DNA of 64,000 bases from a virus (IMGVR_UViG_3300032431_000001:124400-188399), one strand, 5' to 3'; shown: positions 1 through 8,277, counted from the stretch's first letter. Translations and numbers: made by a program. Notes: generated from the letters alone by a model not told the origin.

Positions 1-66
1 TACAAAAAATCCCGTTTGCAGCGACGATCACGATTCGATCGCCTGCTTTGCGTTGAGAGGCTGGGT

Positions 67-378
67 TCAGAAAAAAAACCCGTTGTTTGTGCTCGCAAAA
101 TCAAATTGAACGTTCAACTGTTTTGCGATTCTATTTCCTTGCTGCTCCGCCAGCAAAACCTTTCTCAGAATGTTTGAGTCGTCTATGGTTATTCCGGGTT
201 CGGCTGTAAAAGAAACTGTTTCTTCTGACGTGTTGGTTGTTACGACAAATCCCAGTTTTTCAACTTCGTCTTGGATTTGACGAAGAACTGTCTTGACTAA
301 ATTGGGATCTTTTGTCTGAACTGGATATCGTAATCTGCCGAGATATTGCATTGTATTTTTCCTCTTAGTGCTTGTCAT
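67..378 (-). CDS. Small hypothetical protein (103 aa)
   Basis: I do not recognise the family. The protein starts basic, then reads as a mixed alpha/beta fold (YLGRLRYPV, then a charged helix around residues 30-45) and ends in three phenylalanines. A second in-frame ATG at codon 10 has GAGG upstream and could be the true start. It is the last gene of a leftward group that includes the 603, 1282 and 1673 genes. Real gene likely, role unknown. Confidence 0.5.
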   Translation of the reverse strand: MTSTKRKNTMQYLGRLRYPVQTKDPNLVKTVLRQIQDEVEKLGFVVTTNTSEETVSFTAEPGITIDDSNILRKVLLAEQQGNRIAKQLNVQFDFASTNNGFFF

Positions 379-456
379 TATTTTTTTCCATCTTTTTCCG
401 CTTCCTCTCTAGAACCGCTATCCCATTGAGGAGTGGAATAGCCTGGGAGGGCATGG

Positions 457-690
457 ATGGCTATCAGCAAAATCGTAAAGGTGATTATCAGAAGTCTTGA
501 CATCGAAGATATTCCTCTCAAAATTAAAGTCTGGTTCTGGAACTTTGATTTCCAGCGGGCGATCTATTGCAGACTCAGGGGTTGCAAACAGATTATAGAA
601 AGCTATTTGATGACACGATCGCCACGTCCAGCTTCCACTAAAGAAAAAGCCTCTGGTTCTGAAATTCCAACACGGACGGGTTCGCCGTAG
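457..690 (+). CDS. Doubtful small ORF (77 aa)
   Basis: A purine-rich stretch (GGGAGGGC) precedes the ATG, and the first 45 residues look protein-like (basic and hydrophobic, with several Trp and Phe). It runs opposite to all neighbours and its last 88 bases overlap the 3' end of the leftward 603 gene. The region 379-602 holds no other convincing gene. Listed only as a possibility. Confidence 0.22.
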   Translation: MAISKIVKVIIRSLDIEDIPLKIKVWFWNFDFQRAIYCRLRGCKQIIESYLMTRSPRPASTKEKASGSEIPTRTGSP

Positions 691-1295
691 AAGTCTTTAA
701 CAAGCGTATAGCTTGTCGAGTATCTCAATATCGCCCCATCGTCGGGTCGGATGAGATTGTATTCGTAGTTTGGCGCTTCTTCTTCGTCGTACAACAGGCG
801 GATTAATGCCCCGTATTCGTCGCTAAGGTTAGTCCCATCCAATTTCCAAGACTGGCGGTAGTCGTACCCAGTCCAGTTAGGTGCTTGGCGCAACCCTCTT
901 TTGGGTGGTACGTTACTGTGCTTGCACCGGTCGTTGATCATACTTACTATCGTCACAAGCTTACCTTCGCTCGCTTCGATCGCCATTGGTTCGAGCGATC
1001 GCGCCAGCCTCGGATTTGACCTTCCGATCTCGTTCAGTCTGACTTCCGAAAACAGAGAGAAGCTCGGCGGCGTCGCCAATATCTGGTACGGCTTACCTCC
1101 GCCACGACGGATTTCTGCTCTTTGTAGTCCACGTCGCAGACATTCTGAAATAATAAAGTTCCGCGCCGATTCAGAGCTGTTGATATGCGACGACACCCAC
1201 TCTGCATGAGAGCGTGGGTCTATAAACAGCGTTTCGCCGTCGTCATATACCTCGCAGTGTGGGATCAATGTGTCCTTTACATCATCTAAAAACAT
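603..1295 (-). CDS. Hypothetical protein (230 aa)
   Basis: Unrecognised soluble protein rich in charged residues, with no membrane segment. I chose the ATG at 1295 (protein begins MFLDDVKD) because GGAG lies seven bases upstream; an in-frame codon at 1316 lacks this. The start overlaps the end of the 1282 gene by 14 bases, which points to translational coupling. A segment near residues 83-105 (SEVRLNEIGRSNPRLARSLE) looks helical and could contact nucleic acid, but that is weak inference. Confidence 0.6.
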   Translation of the reverse strand: MFLDDVKDTLIPHCEVYDDGETLFIDPRSHAEWVSSHINSSESARNFIISECLRRGLQRAEIRRGGGKPYQILATPPSFSLFSEVRLNEIGRSNPRLARSLEPMAIEASEGKLVTIVSMINDRCKHSNVPPKRGLRQAPNWTGYDYRQSWKLDGTNLSDEYGALIRLLYDEEEAPNYEYNLIRPDDGAILRYSTSYTLVKDFYGEPVRVGISEPEAFSLVEAGRGDRVIK

Positions 1296-1749
1296 TCTTT
1301 TTCTCCGGTGAATCAAGATCGAATTGCAGATTGCGGCTTTGGTACAACTGTTCCAGGCTGTAATCTACACAGTCAGCCGCGACTAGGAATGATAAGTCAG
1401 AGTCTGTTGGGCGATCGCCCGAAACAAGGGCTTCGAGTCGTTCTACAGGGATTTTGATCTCCTGCGCCAGATCGCTTAGTTGGATATTTTTCAATATCTG
1501 GGCGATCGGTGGCGCCGGATTCAAAAACGGATCTTCTGTGATGTGTCGCCCGTGATGCTTAAAGTAATTGTTGGCGATGATCACCAACTCCTCTATGTAC
1601 TTTGGCATCGTCACGCGCGCCATTGTTGCCAGAACTTTAAGAGCCGTTTTAATTCGCTCTGGCATCCGCACTTTAATTTCTGATTGCTTTTCTGTTGGAT
1701 GTTTCACGAAGTTGTCCTTGTCCTTGTTCTTGTATCTGTAAGGCGGCAT
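1282..1749 (-). CDS. Ribbon-helix-helix-like DNA-binding protein (155 aa)
   Basis: Residues about 24-55 read SEIKVRMPERIKTALKVLA followed by a second helix (PKYIEELVIIANNYF). This is the strand-helix-helix pattern of RHH (Arc/CopG-like) repressors, which bind operators as dimers. A second helical segment (SDLAQEIKIPVERLEALVSG) resembles a small helix-turn-helix. It overlaps both neighbours, so the three genes are probably cotranscribed leftward. A regulator of this operon or of the facing promoter at 2.2 kb is an inference. Confidence 0.55.
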   Translation of the reverse strand: MPPYRYKNKDKDNFVKHPTEKQSEIKVRMPERIKTALKVLATMARVTMPKYIEELVIIANNYFKHHGRHITEDPFLNPAPPIAQILKNIQLSDLAQEIKIPVERLEALVSGDRPTDSDLSFLVAADCVDYSLEQLYQSRNLQFDLDSPEKKNVFR

Positions 1750-2053
1750 CCATTATATAGGCGTACCGACGAGCCATATCAGTCGCCTTTTCCCAGCAAG
1801 TACCCCAATTCCGAGCGGAGTCGAAGCTTATGCCCCAATGTTGAATTTCTCGGAGACACGCTTGTCGCCACGTTAGAGCGACGCGATCGCCAGTTCTAAA
1901 ATCCCGCCCCCACTGGGCTAGTCGATCATACTTATGGATTCCGTAGAGCTTTGGAACCCATCTGTCGAAGAAATCTTGCAGATCCATTCGAGATCCCGGC
2001 TCCAATATTAGACTCATCAACGGACTCCGATCTTGCTTTGGTGTGGTTAGCAT
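1673..2053 (-). CDS. Hypothetical protein (126 aa)
   Basis: Small protein rich in Trp and Arg (DLQDFFDRWVPKLYGIHKYD, then WGRDFRTGD and WRQACLREIQHWG). I do not know the family. Internal Met codons at residues 13 and 23 are alternative starts; none has a strong ribosome site. First gene of the leftward group, overlapping the RHH gene by 77 bases, so the true end or start of one of the two may be shorter. Confidence 0.5.
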   Translation of the reverse strand: MLTTPKQDRSPLMSLILEPGSRMDLQDFFDRWVPKLYGIHKYDRLAQWGRDFRTGDRVALTWRQACLREIQHWGISFDSARNWGTCWEKATDMARRYAYIMDAALQIQEQGQGQLRETSNRKAIRN

Positions 2054-2079
2054 GGTGTTATCAGCTTTATGTCTTTTTC

Positions 2080-2117
2080 TCGCCCTTGGTTTAGTTGTGA
2101 TAAACCAAGGGTGATTT
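2080..2117 (+). terminator. Hairpin with T-run, probable rightward terminator
   Basis: Arms CCCTTGGTTTA and TAAACCAAGGG surround a 7-base loop and are followed by TTTTTT on the plus strand. It lies in the leader of the leftward operon and just before the rightward promoter region, so it may stop antisense transcription entering from the left. Confidence 0.6.
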
Positions 2118-2150
2118 TTTTATGGTAGTTGCTGGGAACAATAGTGTCAA

Positions 2151-2200
2151 GTGGGGTAGATTAGGGTAAATTTGGGTAGACAGGGTTGACAAGGGTGAAA
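2151..2200 (+). promoter_or_regulatory. Five helically phased GGGT repeats with promoter-like TTGACA
   Basis: GGGT occurs five times with its first G at 2154, 2164, 2174, 2183 and 2193, a spacing of 9-10 bp, so all copies face one side of the helix. Flanks resemble each other (GGGTAGATT, GGGTAAATT, GGGTAGACA, GGGTTGACA). The fourth copy runs into TTGACA, with TATACA 15 bp further on. It reads as an iteron-like protein-binding array overlapping a promoter for the 2242 gene; the ligand is unknown. Confidence 0.5.
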
Positions 2201-2241
2201 GTCGCATATACAGTAGTAACTATCGACGTTTTGGTTTTCAC

Positions 2242-2700
2242 ATGATCGATAAAATTGTTTCAGGAATGGTTTCCAATTTCCGCGCTCAGATGGGAGCCGT
2301 TTTTACCGAAGGCAAGGGTCTTGCGATAAATCGGATTTCGCAAGAAGACGCCGTTCGCTTGCAAGCTCAAGCCCAAGAGGCTAAATCGGCAGTCGATCCT
2401 ACAGTTGCCGGATTGACTGCTATGGCTGAGCGTATTCAGGCCGAGTCTACAATGACCGTCGCCGGCTTGAAATATATAGGCTCTGGCGCCGAAGCGTTTA
2501 CTCGGCAGGTTGAGGCGGTAGCCGAACTTTCGGATGTGATGGTGGAAACTTCTCCAAGAGTTCAAGCCGCACTGTCTCGATTGAATGAAAATGTACAGGC
2601 TTTGGGGTCAGAGTACGAAGGGATCATGTCCGGTACTACTGACACGCAACAGGCGATCGCCCCCGCGCAGTCACAAAAAATGCTATTTGCCGTCCGCTAG
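2242..2700 (+). CDS. Hypothetical helical protein (152 aa)
   Basis: Ala/Gln/Glu-rich protein that looks largely alpha-helical (for example RLQAQAQEAKSAVDPTVAG and PRVQAALSRLNENVQALGSE), so a coiled-coil or helical bundle is plausible. No catalytic motif and no membrane span are seen. It is the first gene behind the phased GGGT array and precedes two small membrane proteins. Role unknown; a structural or assembly part is possible. Confidence 0.55.
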   Translation: MIDKIVSGMVSNFRAQMGAVFTEGKGLAINRISQEDAVRLQAQAQEAKSAVDPTVAGLTAMAERIQAESTMTVAGLKYIGSGAEAFTRQVEAVAELSDVMVETSPRVQAALSRLNENVQALGSEYEGIMSGTTDTQQAIAPAQSQKMLFAVR

Positions 2701-2757
2701 GCTTAGCTTTCCTTTTTTCGGTTCGACCAGTAGTCAATTATCGAGGATTCAATTGCC

Positions 2758-3036
2758 ATGAAAATGAAATATATAGATTTTGCACCAGTCACAGCGTCCG
2801 CCGTAGTAATCGGCATTTTAGCTTCACTCGCAAAGTGCGCCGTGAATCCGATCGCCTTGTATGCCGCAAGCGGTATCGCGGTGATAATTATTTCTCAAGC
2901 TTTGGGATTGAAATACGTCGGAAGTGTCTCCGAGTTGACTGGGGTGCGTCCTGCTGCGCTCAACTTTCATTTTTGTGCAAATCTATTAGTCGCAGCATTT
3001 GTACTAGCCGTCACATATGGAGGCACTGGTAACTAA
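2758..3036 (+). CDS. Small membrane protein (92 aa)
   Basis: Hydrophobic segments at residues about 11-28 (VTASAVVIGILASLAKCA), 31-50 (IALYAASGIAVIIISQALGL) and 70-88 (LLVAAFVLAVTYGG) predict two or three transmembrane helices. There is no signal peptide cleavage site and no known domain. It overlaps or abuts the following membrane protein, suggesting that the two are made together. Confidence 0.6.
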   Translation: MKMKYIDFAPVTASAVVIGILASLAKCAVNPIALYAASGIAVIIISQALGLKYVGSVSELTGVRPAALNFHFCANLLVAAFVLAVTYGGTGN

Positions 3037-3037
3037 T

Positions 3038-3373
3038 ATGTACGACCAAAAAAAACACGTTCAAAAAGAATGGCAAGTGATCGCCTGTGGCGCTCTCACG
3101 ATAGCGACGATTGGTGTAAGTCTTTCAATCCCTGTAAAGCCTGGTGAAATTCCGATCGCCCGCTTACTTGCTTTCGCCACTTCAGGTGCATTCTTTGTCG
3201 CTGGTGCAGTCATAGAGAAAAGCAAAGAACCACTTGATCGCCAGAAAGCGGTAATCTCCGTAAAACAAAATAAACTATTCGTCAACTCTCAGGCGATCGA
3301 GACGGCGATTTTATTGGAAGAGCAGCGATGCGCGGGTGACAAAATTGTTGCAAAAACAGTTGGAGGTTCCTGA
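3038..3373 (+). CDS. Small membrane protein with cytoplasmic tail (111 aa)
   Basis: Two hydrophobic segments (IACGALTIATIGVSLSIPV and LLAFATSGAFFVAGAVI) are followed by a charged tail. The start may be the ATG at 3038 (MYDQKK) or an upstream one at 3017 that overlaps the previous gene. The TM-loop-TM-basic order resembles the N-terminal anchor of the ATPase at 11085, but sequence similarity is faint. Its stop codon overlaps the ATG of the next gene. Confidence 0.55.
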   Translation: MYDQKKHVQKEWQVIACGALTIATIGVSLSIPVKPGEIPIARLLAFATSGAFFVAGAVIEKSKEPLDRQKAVISVKQNKLFVNSQAIETAILLEEQRCAGDKIVAKTVGGS

Positions 3374-4314
3374 TGTCTAGGAAGCGAGAGCCAACCGCAG
3401 CGGAAGCTAAAAAAATTCTCAAGTTGCTTGAGAAAGAAGATCCGTTCAAAGAAAATGGAGGCGTCGTCTACTTGGACGGAACCGTAACTTCAGAGCATAA
3501 TCACGCGCTCTGTAGAAGCGCTATTTTGCTAGACCTCCAGTCTTACGATTGGAAAAAGGTTAAATTTTTGTGGATCTGCGCCGAACTTCCTGCGCCACCA
3601 GGATATGTTGACGATTGCTGTGGCGGTTGTGAAGACCGCGATACAGAGCGACTTAAACAGACAAAATCGGATTACGCCAAATTTGTTTCGACAGTTCCCC
3701 GAAAAGACTATGTTTCGACCGGACAAGCCGCGTGGTCAAAGCAGTTTGGAGTCCCGGTGGTAGTGTACCAGCGCGCTTACCCCAATCCCGCCAAAGGAGA
3801 AGAATCTGGGACTTGGGATATTTACGACCCGATCGCTTCCCAAAAAGAAAAGGCGATCGGCATCAATCTCGGTCAATTTTCAAAACTTGCGGGAATTGCC
3901 GCGGTTGAAGATTTTCAACACCTTGATACTGTTGCTCGGATCGCCATTGAAGAGCGCGATCGGCATGAATTTCAAATTCACCAAGCGTGGCTCAAATATA
4001 AATCAGCTTACGAGGCGGGATTGCATGACTGCGAAACTGCCTATCAACAGTTGGAGCGCGAAAATAAACTTCGAGATCGTCGGCTACAACAGGCGTTTTC
4101 TCAAATAAACCGATCGCCAGTCCCGCAGTCAGCCAGTTATCCAGGCGTCATTCCGCAAGTTATCCCAGATCAGCAGTTGATTCGTCAACCTGTGCGATCT
4201 GCTCATAACCAGCGACTGTCGCTGCCCCCAGCAAGTGCATCTATTTTAGAAAGTCCCATTTTTACCACGCCTCCCATTGAAGCTTTCAAATACGTGGAAG
4301 TTCTAGTGGTTTAG
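3373..4314 (+). CDS. Hypothetical protein with Cys-rich turn and coiled coil (313 aa)
   Basis: An N-terminal charged helix is followed by a globular part containing CCGGCEDRD at about residues 77-85, which could bind a metal. Residues about 190-245 (ARIAIEERDRHEFQIHQ and onward to RRLQQAFSQI) look like a coiled coil, and the C-terminus is Pro/Ser-rich. I do not recognise it. The ATG overlaps the previous stop codon, indicating translational coupling with the two membrane proteins. Confidence 0.55.
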   Translation: MSRKREPTAAEAKKILKLLEKEDPFKENGGVVYLDGTVTSEHNHALCRSAILLDLQSYDWKKVKFLWICAELPAPPGYVDDCCGGCEDRDTERLKQTKSDYAKFVSTVPRKDYVSTGQAAWSKQFGVPVVVYQRAYPNPAKGEESGTWDIYDPIASQKEKAIGINLGQFSKLAGIAAVEDFQHLDTVARIAIEERDRHEFQIHQAWLKYKSAYEAGLHDCETAYQQLERENKLRDRRLQQAFSQINRSPVPQSASYPGVIPQVIPDQQLIRQPVRSAHNQRLSLPPASASILESPIFTTPPIEAFKYVEVLVV

Positions 4315-4386
4315 TGGGTTAGTGGTTTACTGGGCGATCGCCCAGAACGATCGCCCAGGTATTTCAACATATTCAGGTATAAAACG

Positions 4387-4587
4387 ATGACTTGGAAAAA
4401 TGGTATGGGACTGGTGACAGCGAATAGGTTATTTGAGAAATACGGCGTGATAATCACCCAAGATGCAAACACCAAAATATACGAGGCAACTTTGGGGGAC
4501 AACGTAATTCAGCACACATCGGTTACTGGTATTGCATACACGGTTCTGGAAAAATGGTTTTCGCTGAACGAACTGGCTAAACGATAA
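4387..4587 (+). CDS. Small hypothetical protein (66 aa)
   Basis: Short soluble protein beginning MTWKNGMGLVTANRLF, mixed alpha/beta, with no recognised motif. It follows a HIP1-rich spacer at 4315-4386 and sits 6 bp before the next ORF in the same direction. The coding look is good but the function is unknown. Confidence 0.5.
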   Translation: MTWKNGMGLVTANRLFEKYGVIITQDANTKIYEATLGDNVIQHTSVTGIAYTVLEKWFSLNELAKR

Positions 4588-4593
4588 AAACAC

Positions 4594-4911
4594 ATGAATA
4601 TCACAACAATCAAAAAAAACTTGATGAAATCCTTTGGTGCTGAAACGGAGGCTCAACTCCATCTCCACCTCAAGAACACAGACTTCAAAAGTGAAGCAGC
4701 ATTATTGCACGCGGCAGCGGTGGTGTATCTGTACCCTACGCGCTACGAGGTAAAAGATGATGCGTATTTACGTCTCATCGTAGACACGCATCAGGAAAGA
4801 ACGCAATTGCTAGTGGATGCCCATTTCGGATTTGGGTATTACTTGGGTACAGATCCCAAGTATAGAGATTCGTGGCCGACGATAGAATCGTTGCATCCAC
4901 TAGCAGTGTAG
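4594..4911 (+). CDS. Small hypothetical protein (105 aa)
   Basis: Acidic and neutral soluble protein with a helical N-terminus (TTIKKNLMKSFGAETEAQLH) and a C-terminal part with several Tyr and Trp (FGFGYYLGTDPKYRDSW). No known domain was seen. It is placed between two other small genes of the same orientation, probably one transcript. Confidence 0.5.
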   Translation: MNITTIKKNLMKSFGAETEAQLHLHLKNTDFKSEAALLHAAAVVYLYPTRYEVKDDAYLRLIVDTHQERTQLLVDAHFGFGYYLGTDPKYRDSWPTIESLHPLAV

Positions 4912-4921
4912 GGAGCTACAA

Positions 4922-5200
4922 ATGCAGGAGTCAACAAAAGATAGATCGATAAGGATCGCCACCAATCTAGTGAAATCGAACGCTTCGGCGGTTGAATTTG
5001 CCGAACGTCTGACGAGGTGCAAGCACAAATCCTATCGAGGGTTGAATATTTTCGTAGAAGATTTAGCTGATTTTTCTACATACTTCGTCATAGATGGCGC
5101 GTACAAAGAACTGATAACTAGCGACACAGCAGAGAGTGCCGAGGTTGCTTGGTGTGCAGCAAAAGCCTGGGTACGAAGTTTCCACGCTAGTGAAAGTTGA
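4922..5200 (+). CDS. Small hypothetical protein (92 aa)
   Basis: GGGAGCTACAA upstream of the ATG gives a plausible ribosome site. The protein is mixed alpha/beta (RSIRIATNLVKSNASAVEF near the start, AWCAAKAWVRSF near the end) and unrecognised. Last gene before the IS607-type transposon; 5201-5367 holds only the left end of that element and a HIP1 site. Confidence 0.5.
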   Translation: MQESTKDRSIRIATNLVKSNASAVEFAERLTRCKHKSYRGLNIFVEDLADFSTYFVIDGAYKELITSDTAESAEVAWCAAKAWVRSFHASES

Positions 5201-5367
5201 TTTTGTTCCGCATATTTCGTTCGATCGCCCAGGGTTTTCTCAAGTTTCAGGAGTAAAGCTCAAAGACGAAAAAAGGGGAGTCTAGTCCTGTAGGTTGATT
5301 TGTTGAACTTTACGTAAAATACCTGAATTATGCGGTAAGATACAAAAGTAGTAAGCATTATTCACCA

Positions 5368-6039
5368 TTGGATACCTACTCAACCCCAAGACAAGCAGCC
5401 GAACATTTGGGAGTTTGCCTGCATACGCTCAGGCGATGGGAGAAGGATGGCATGATCAAGGCTATTCGCACACCCGCAGGTCAACGACGATACTTAATCA
5501 ACTCTTATGCCGGATGCAATACAACCAACCTTAGAACTATCCTGTATGCCAGAGTCTCCAGCCGAGGTCAAAAAGCTGACCTTGACCGACAAATTGCAAA
5601 ATTATTGGAACTCTATCCATCAGCCGAACTCATTACCGACATTGCCTCCGGGCTCAATTTCAAAAGGAAAGGACTTAGATCCATTCTGGAAACCGTCCGT
5701 ACAGGCAATGTCGGCTCTGTTGTTGTTGCCCACAAAGACCGACTTGCCAGATTTGGCTTTGAACTCATTGAATGGCTCTGTCAGCTCGATGGAACAAAGC
5801 TCGTGGTTCTCAACCAAGACAATCTTTCTCCAGAACGAGAAATGGTCGAAGACATCCTTGCCATTATTCACGTCTTTTCCTGCCGACTCTACGGACTTAG
5901 AAAATACAAAACTCAAATCAAGGAAGATCCAGATTTATCCAGAGCCAGCACTGGTAAAGATTTGGAAGACGTGGATGGCAGCGACGCGATACTGCTACAA
6001 CCAGGCAATATCTCAACAAAAACAAGAACGTCTAAGTAA
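5368..6039 (+). CDS. tnpA: IS607-family serine recombinase TnpA (223 aa)
   Basis: Catalyses insertion and excision of the element with a serine nucleophile. Residues 6-45 form a MerR-like helix-turn-helix (RQAAEHLGVCLHTLRRWEKDG) with the wing RTPAGQRRY. The resolvase domain follows: YARVSSRGQKADLDRQ carries the active Ser, and DRLARFG carries the conserved Asp and Arg. The start appears to be TTG. Length is normal for the family. Its 3' half overlaps the long upstream extension of the tnpB frame. Confidence 0.88.
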   Translation: MDTYSTPRQAAEHLGVCLHTLRRWEKDGMIKAIRTPAGQRRYLINSYAGCNTTNLRTILYARVSSRGQKADLDRQIAKLLELYPSAELITDIASGLNFKRKGLRSILETVRTGNVGSVVVAHKDRLARFGFELIEWLCQLDGTKLVVLNQDNLSPEREMVEDILAIIHVFSCRLYGLRKYKTQIKEDPDLSRASTGKDLEDVDGSDAILLQPGNISTKTRTSK

Positions 6040-7045
6040 ACTCAAATTGCGTAACAAAATTATGCAATCAGACTTACCGAAGTGGGTAAAAGATACACCA
6101 TGCCATATCAGGCAAAATGCTATTTTCGATGCTCACCGAGCGTATTCCGCTAGTCGTGATGCCAAGTATCGAAGCATTCGCAATCCTCGCTCTACGGTGA
6201 AATTTAATGATGCCAACTTCCGAGATGGGATGTGGTTTAAATCAAAAGTTAAAGGGCTAAAATTCACCGCCTCCGAACCTGTTCCAGTATCTTGTAAATA
6301 TGGTACTCAGCTAGTTTTGCATCGTGGCAATTGGTTCGCTATTTTTCCTGAAGAATACGACTCAGAACCATCGGGTTCTAACTCGGCAATTGCCTTAGAT
6401 CCTGGTATTCGGACATTTCTGACGGGTTATGACTCGGAGAAAGTAATTGAGATTGGTAGTGGAGATATTGGAAGAATCACCCGCCTATGTCAATACCTTG
6501 ACGAGTTAATTGGAAAAATGACTAAAGTGTCTGCCAAGCAAAGAAGAGCGATGAAAAAGGCGGGGTCAAGAATTAGAAGCAAGATTCAAAATCTTGTTGA
6601 TGAGCTTCACAAAAAAGCTGCACATTTTCTAACCACAAATTATCAAGTTATCTTCCTGCCAACATTTGAAACATCTCAAATGGTCAAGCGCGCCAAGCGG
6701 AAGATCAATAAGAAGTCAGTACGTCAGATGTTGACATGGGCGCATTATCGCTTCAAGCAAATCATCAAGCATCAAGCTGATAAGAACGGCTCGCTTGTTG
6801 TTAATGTATCCGAAGCCTATACGTCTAAGACTTGTGGAAATTGCGGTCATATTCATCGAAAACTTGGTGGCTCTAAAGTGTTCAAATGTCCTAATTGCCA
6901 AACGGTAATTGAGCGAGATTTGAACGGCGCACGTAATATCTTGTTACGTGCTTTGTCGGATTCGACCTGTTCTGTCAGCATTGACGGGATTGCTATCGTT
7001 ACATCTCCAGCATTGCAGAGCTATGTTGAGAAATGTTCAGCGTAA
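5858..7045 (+). CDS. tnpB: TnpB RNA-guided nuclease of the IS607 element (about 395 aa)
   Basis: TnpB is a compact RuvC nuclease guided by an omega RNA made from the element's end. RuvC-I is IALDPGIRTFLTGYD, RuvC-II is IFLPTFETSQM, the zinc finger has two CxxC pairs (CGNCG and CPNC), and RuvC-III is DLNGARNI; all three acidic residues are present. The open frame reaches back to 5507 through tnpA, but the conserved protein begins near KLKSRKIQIYP. I place the start at an in-frame TTG at 5858; this is uncertain. Confidence 0.82.
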   Translation: MPLFTSFPADSTDLENTKLKSRKIQIYPEPALVKIWKTWMAATRYCYNQAISQQKQERLSKLKLRNKIMQSDLPKWVKDTPCHIRQNAIFDAHRAYSASRDAKYRSIRNPRSTVKFNDANFRDGMWFKSKVKGLKFTASEPVPVSCKYGTQLVLHRGNWFAIFPEEYDSEPSGSNSAIALDPGIRTFLTGYDSEKVIEIGSGDIGRITRLCQYLDELIGKMTKVSAKQRRAMKKAGSRIRSKIQNLVDELHKKAAHFLTTNYQVIFLPTFETSQMVKRAKRKINKKSVRQMLTWAHYRFKQIIKHQADKNGSLVVNVSEAYTSKTCGNCGHIHRKLGGSKVFKCPNCQTVIERDLNGARNILLRALSDSTCSVSIDGIAIVTSPALQSYVEKCSA

Positions 7046-7229
7046 ATGAATCAGTAGAAACTCTGCTAGCTATTCCAGTCGTTGTGATGCGCTTCACTTT
7101 GCATCCCAGAGAAATTACGGAGTTAAAGTCAAATATGGAAAAACGATAGGAGAAATATTTAATCCAGTCCACACTGGCGATCGGAGTCGTTGATAAGATT
7201 TTCCGGCGATCGCCAGCACTGTACACATT

Positions 7230-7264
7230 AAAAAACCATCAACTCCAAATTGATGGTTTTTTAA
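7230..7264 (+). terminator. Intrinsic terminator
   Basis: AAAAAACCATCAA and TTGATGGTTTTTT form a perfect stem with T-runs on both strands. It lies about 180 bp after tnpB and could serve traffic in either direction. The rest of the 7046-7392 gap shows only the transposon's right end and HIP1 sites. Confidence 0.75.
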
Positions 7265-7392
7265 TGCTTAACCTCACTCCTTTATTAATAATTTTCGGCG
7301 GCGATCGGGCGATCGTCCTCTGTGCTGTTTGCAGTATTGTCCTTTAGCTTGTGTCGCCAGGCGAACGCCACAAGCTAGACAAACTTTTCCGT

Positions 7393-7680
7393 TTACTGGG
7401 ACAAATCGTAGTAGAGTACCGTGTCTACGCCGTCTCTAACTGGGCAGTAGTCACGATCTTGCCACTTCAACGAAACCTCGCTAGGGTCAACGAGCCACCA
7501 ATACCCCTTGAAGAAATTTCCGTAGTCGTCGGCGACACTCGCAACCTTGAATTCTTGCCACCCTTGTTTCCGTAGGATCTTGGCGAATTCTACCTTCTCT
7601 AAGGCTTCTTCCGCGGCTAGTAGTCTTAGCGCTTGTTGTGCTAAGACTACTTCTAGTTTTTTTTTAAATACAAACTTCAT
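7393..7680 (-). CDS. Small hypothetical protein (95 aa)
   Basis: The start is taken at 7680 (MKFVFKKKLEVVL), which has AGGAAA at good spacing, rather than the longer open frame to 7755. The N-terminal half is a charged helix, and the C-terminal half is Trp/Tyr-rich (NFFKGYWWLVDPSEVSLKW). Unrecognised. The divergent spacer 7681-7847 separates it from the rightward 7848 gene. Confidence 0.5.
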   Translation of the reverse strand: MKFVFKKKLEVVLAQQALRLLAAEEALEKVEFAKILRKQGWQEFKVASVADDYGNFFKGYWWLVDPSEVSLKWQDRDYCPVRDGVDTVLYYDLSQ

Positions 7681-7847
7681 TTTTTTTCCTGGTGATGGAC
7701 TGTAATTAACATAACAGCACCTCACCACTTTGCAACCACATCTTAATTTCGTCACACAAAGCGCTATCCCTCGCGACGAATTAATAAGTCTTGCTTTAAC
7801 CTATGCGAAGCGTCTGATAATAGAAGCGAACAAAAAAATGGTGGCTC

Positions 7848-8060
7848 GTGGTGATAATAACTGTGCAAGGTACCCCGGAAGAATGCGAAGCGTTATGTGA
7901 TGTGTTAAAGGATGTACAGCTTTCGTCAGAAGTGCCGATCGCCATAAACGTCATTATACAGTCCGCGATAAAACCTTCGCTAATGCTTATACAAGGTGGT
8001 AAGACTGAATCGTCCGCTGGCGATCGCCGGAAAGTAGAATTACCTTTACTACCCCAATAA
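7848..8060 (+). CDS. Small hypothetical protein (70 aa)
   Basis: The GTG start is followed by MVIITVQGTPEECEALCDVL, a beta-strand plus helix as in small alpha/beta folds. It ends 15 bp before a terminator hairpin, so it may be a single-gene transcript. An ATG at 7838 in another frame leads to only a short ORF. Function unknown. Confidence 0.45.
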   Translation: MVIITVQGTPEECEALCDVLKDVQLSSEVPIAINVIIQSAIKPSLMLIQGGKTESSAGDRRKVELPLLPQ

Positions 8061-8074
8061 GATCGCCCTTACTT

Positions 8075-8108
8075 AAAAAGCTCAGACAACACAATGTCTG
8101 AGCTTTTT
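8075..8108 (+). terminator. Intrinsic terminator
   Basis: AAAAAGCTCAGACA and TGTCTGAGCTTTTT pair around a 6-base loop. It closes the 7848 gene and isolates the operon that begins at 8278. Confidence 0.8.
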
Positions 8109-8209
8109 GCTGTATATACGCATTTGCGTCATCGTAGCATTCATTTTGAAACTCGCAGTCTAAATATTTAGACAAAAACGTACAGCTCTCAAAAGTGCTG
8201 TGCAATATT

Positions 8210-8261
8210 GTTACACATAGGTCGTTACACACGATGTTTGAGTAACGACACCGTGTGTAAC
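8210..8261. promoter_or_regulatory. GTTACACA operator-like repeats
   Basis: GTTACACACG (8224-8233) and CGTGTGTAAC (8252-8261) are a perfect 10-bp inverted repeat with an 18-bp spacer. A further direct copy GTTACACA lies at 8210-8217, and TGTGTAAC recurs just inside the first gene near 8311. This cluster sits directly upstream of the 8278-13999 operon and probably binds its regulator. Confidence 0.5.
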
Positions 8262-8277
8262 ACTCTCCCGCAAAACA

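Larger units (their letters stand above)
5300..7100 (+). mobile_element. IS607-type transposon (ends approximate)
   Basis: A serine-recombinase tnpA overlaps a tnpB in another frame, the standard IS607 layout. IS607 elements make no long terminal repeats or large target duplications, so I could not fix the ends; the limits given are only the neighbourhood. Both genes look intact. Confidence 0.75.

Noticed and set aside
5507-5857. Upstream 117 codons of the tnpB frame as part of TnpB
   Set aside because: They overlap the catalytic part of tnpA in another frame and are Ser/Leu/Pro-rich with no TnpB likeness; true TnpB begins near 5858-5910.
5368-6039. Serine recombinase as the prophage integrase
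   Set aside because: The MerR-like N-terminus, small size and overlap with tnpB are those of IS607 TnpA, not a large serine integrase.
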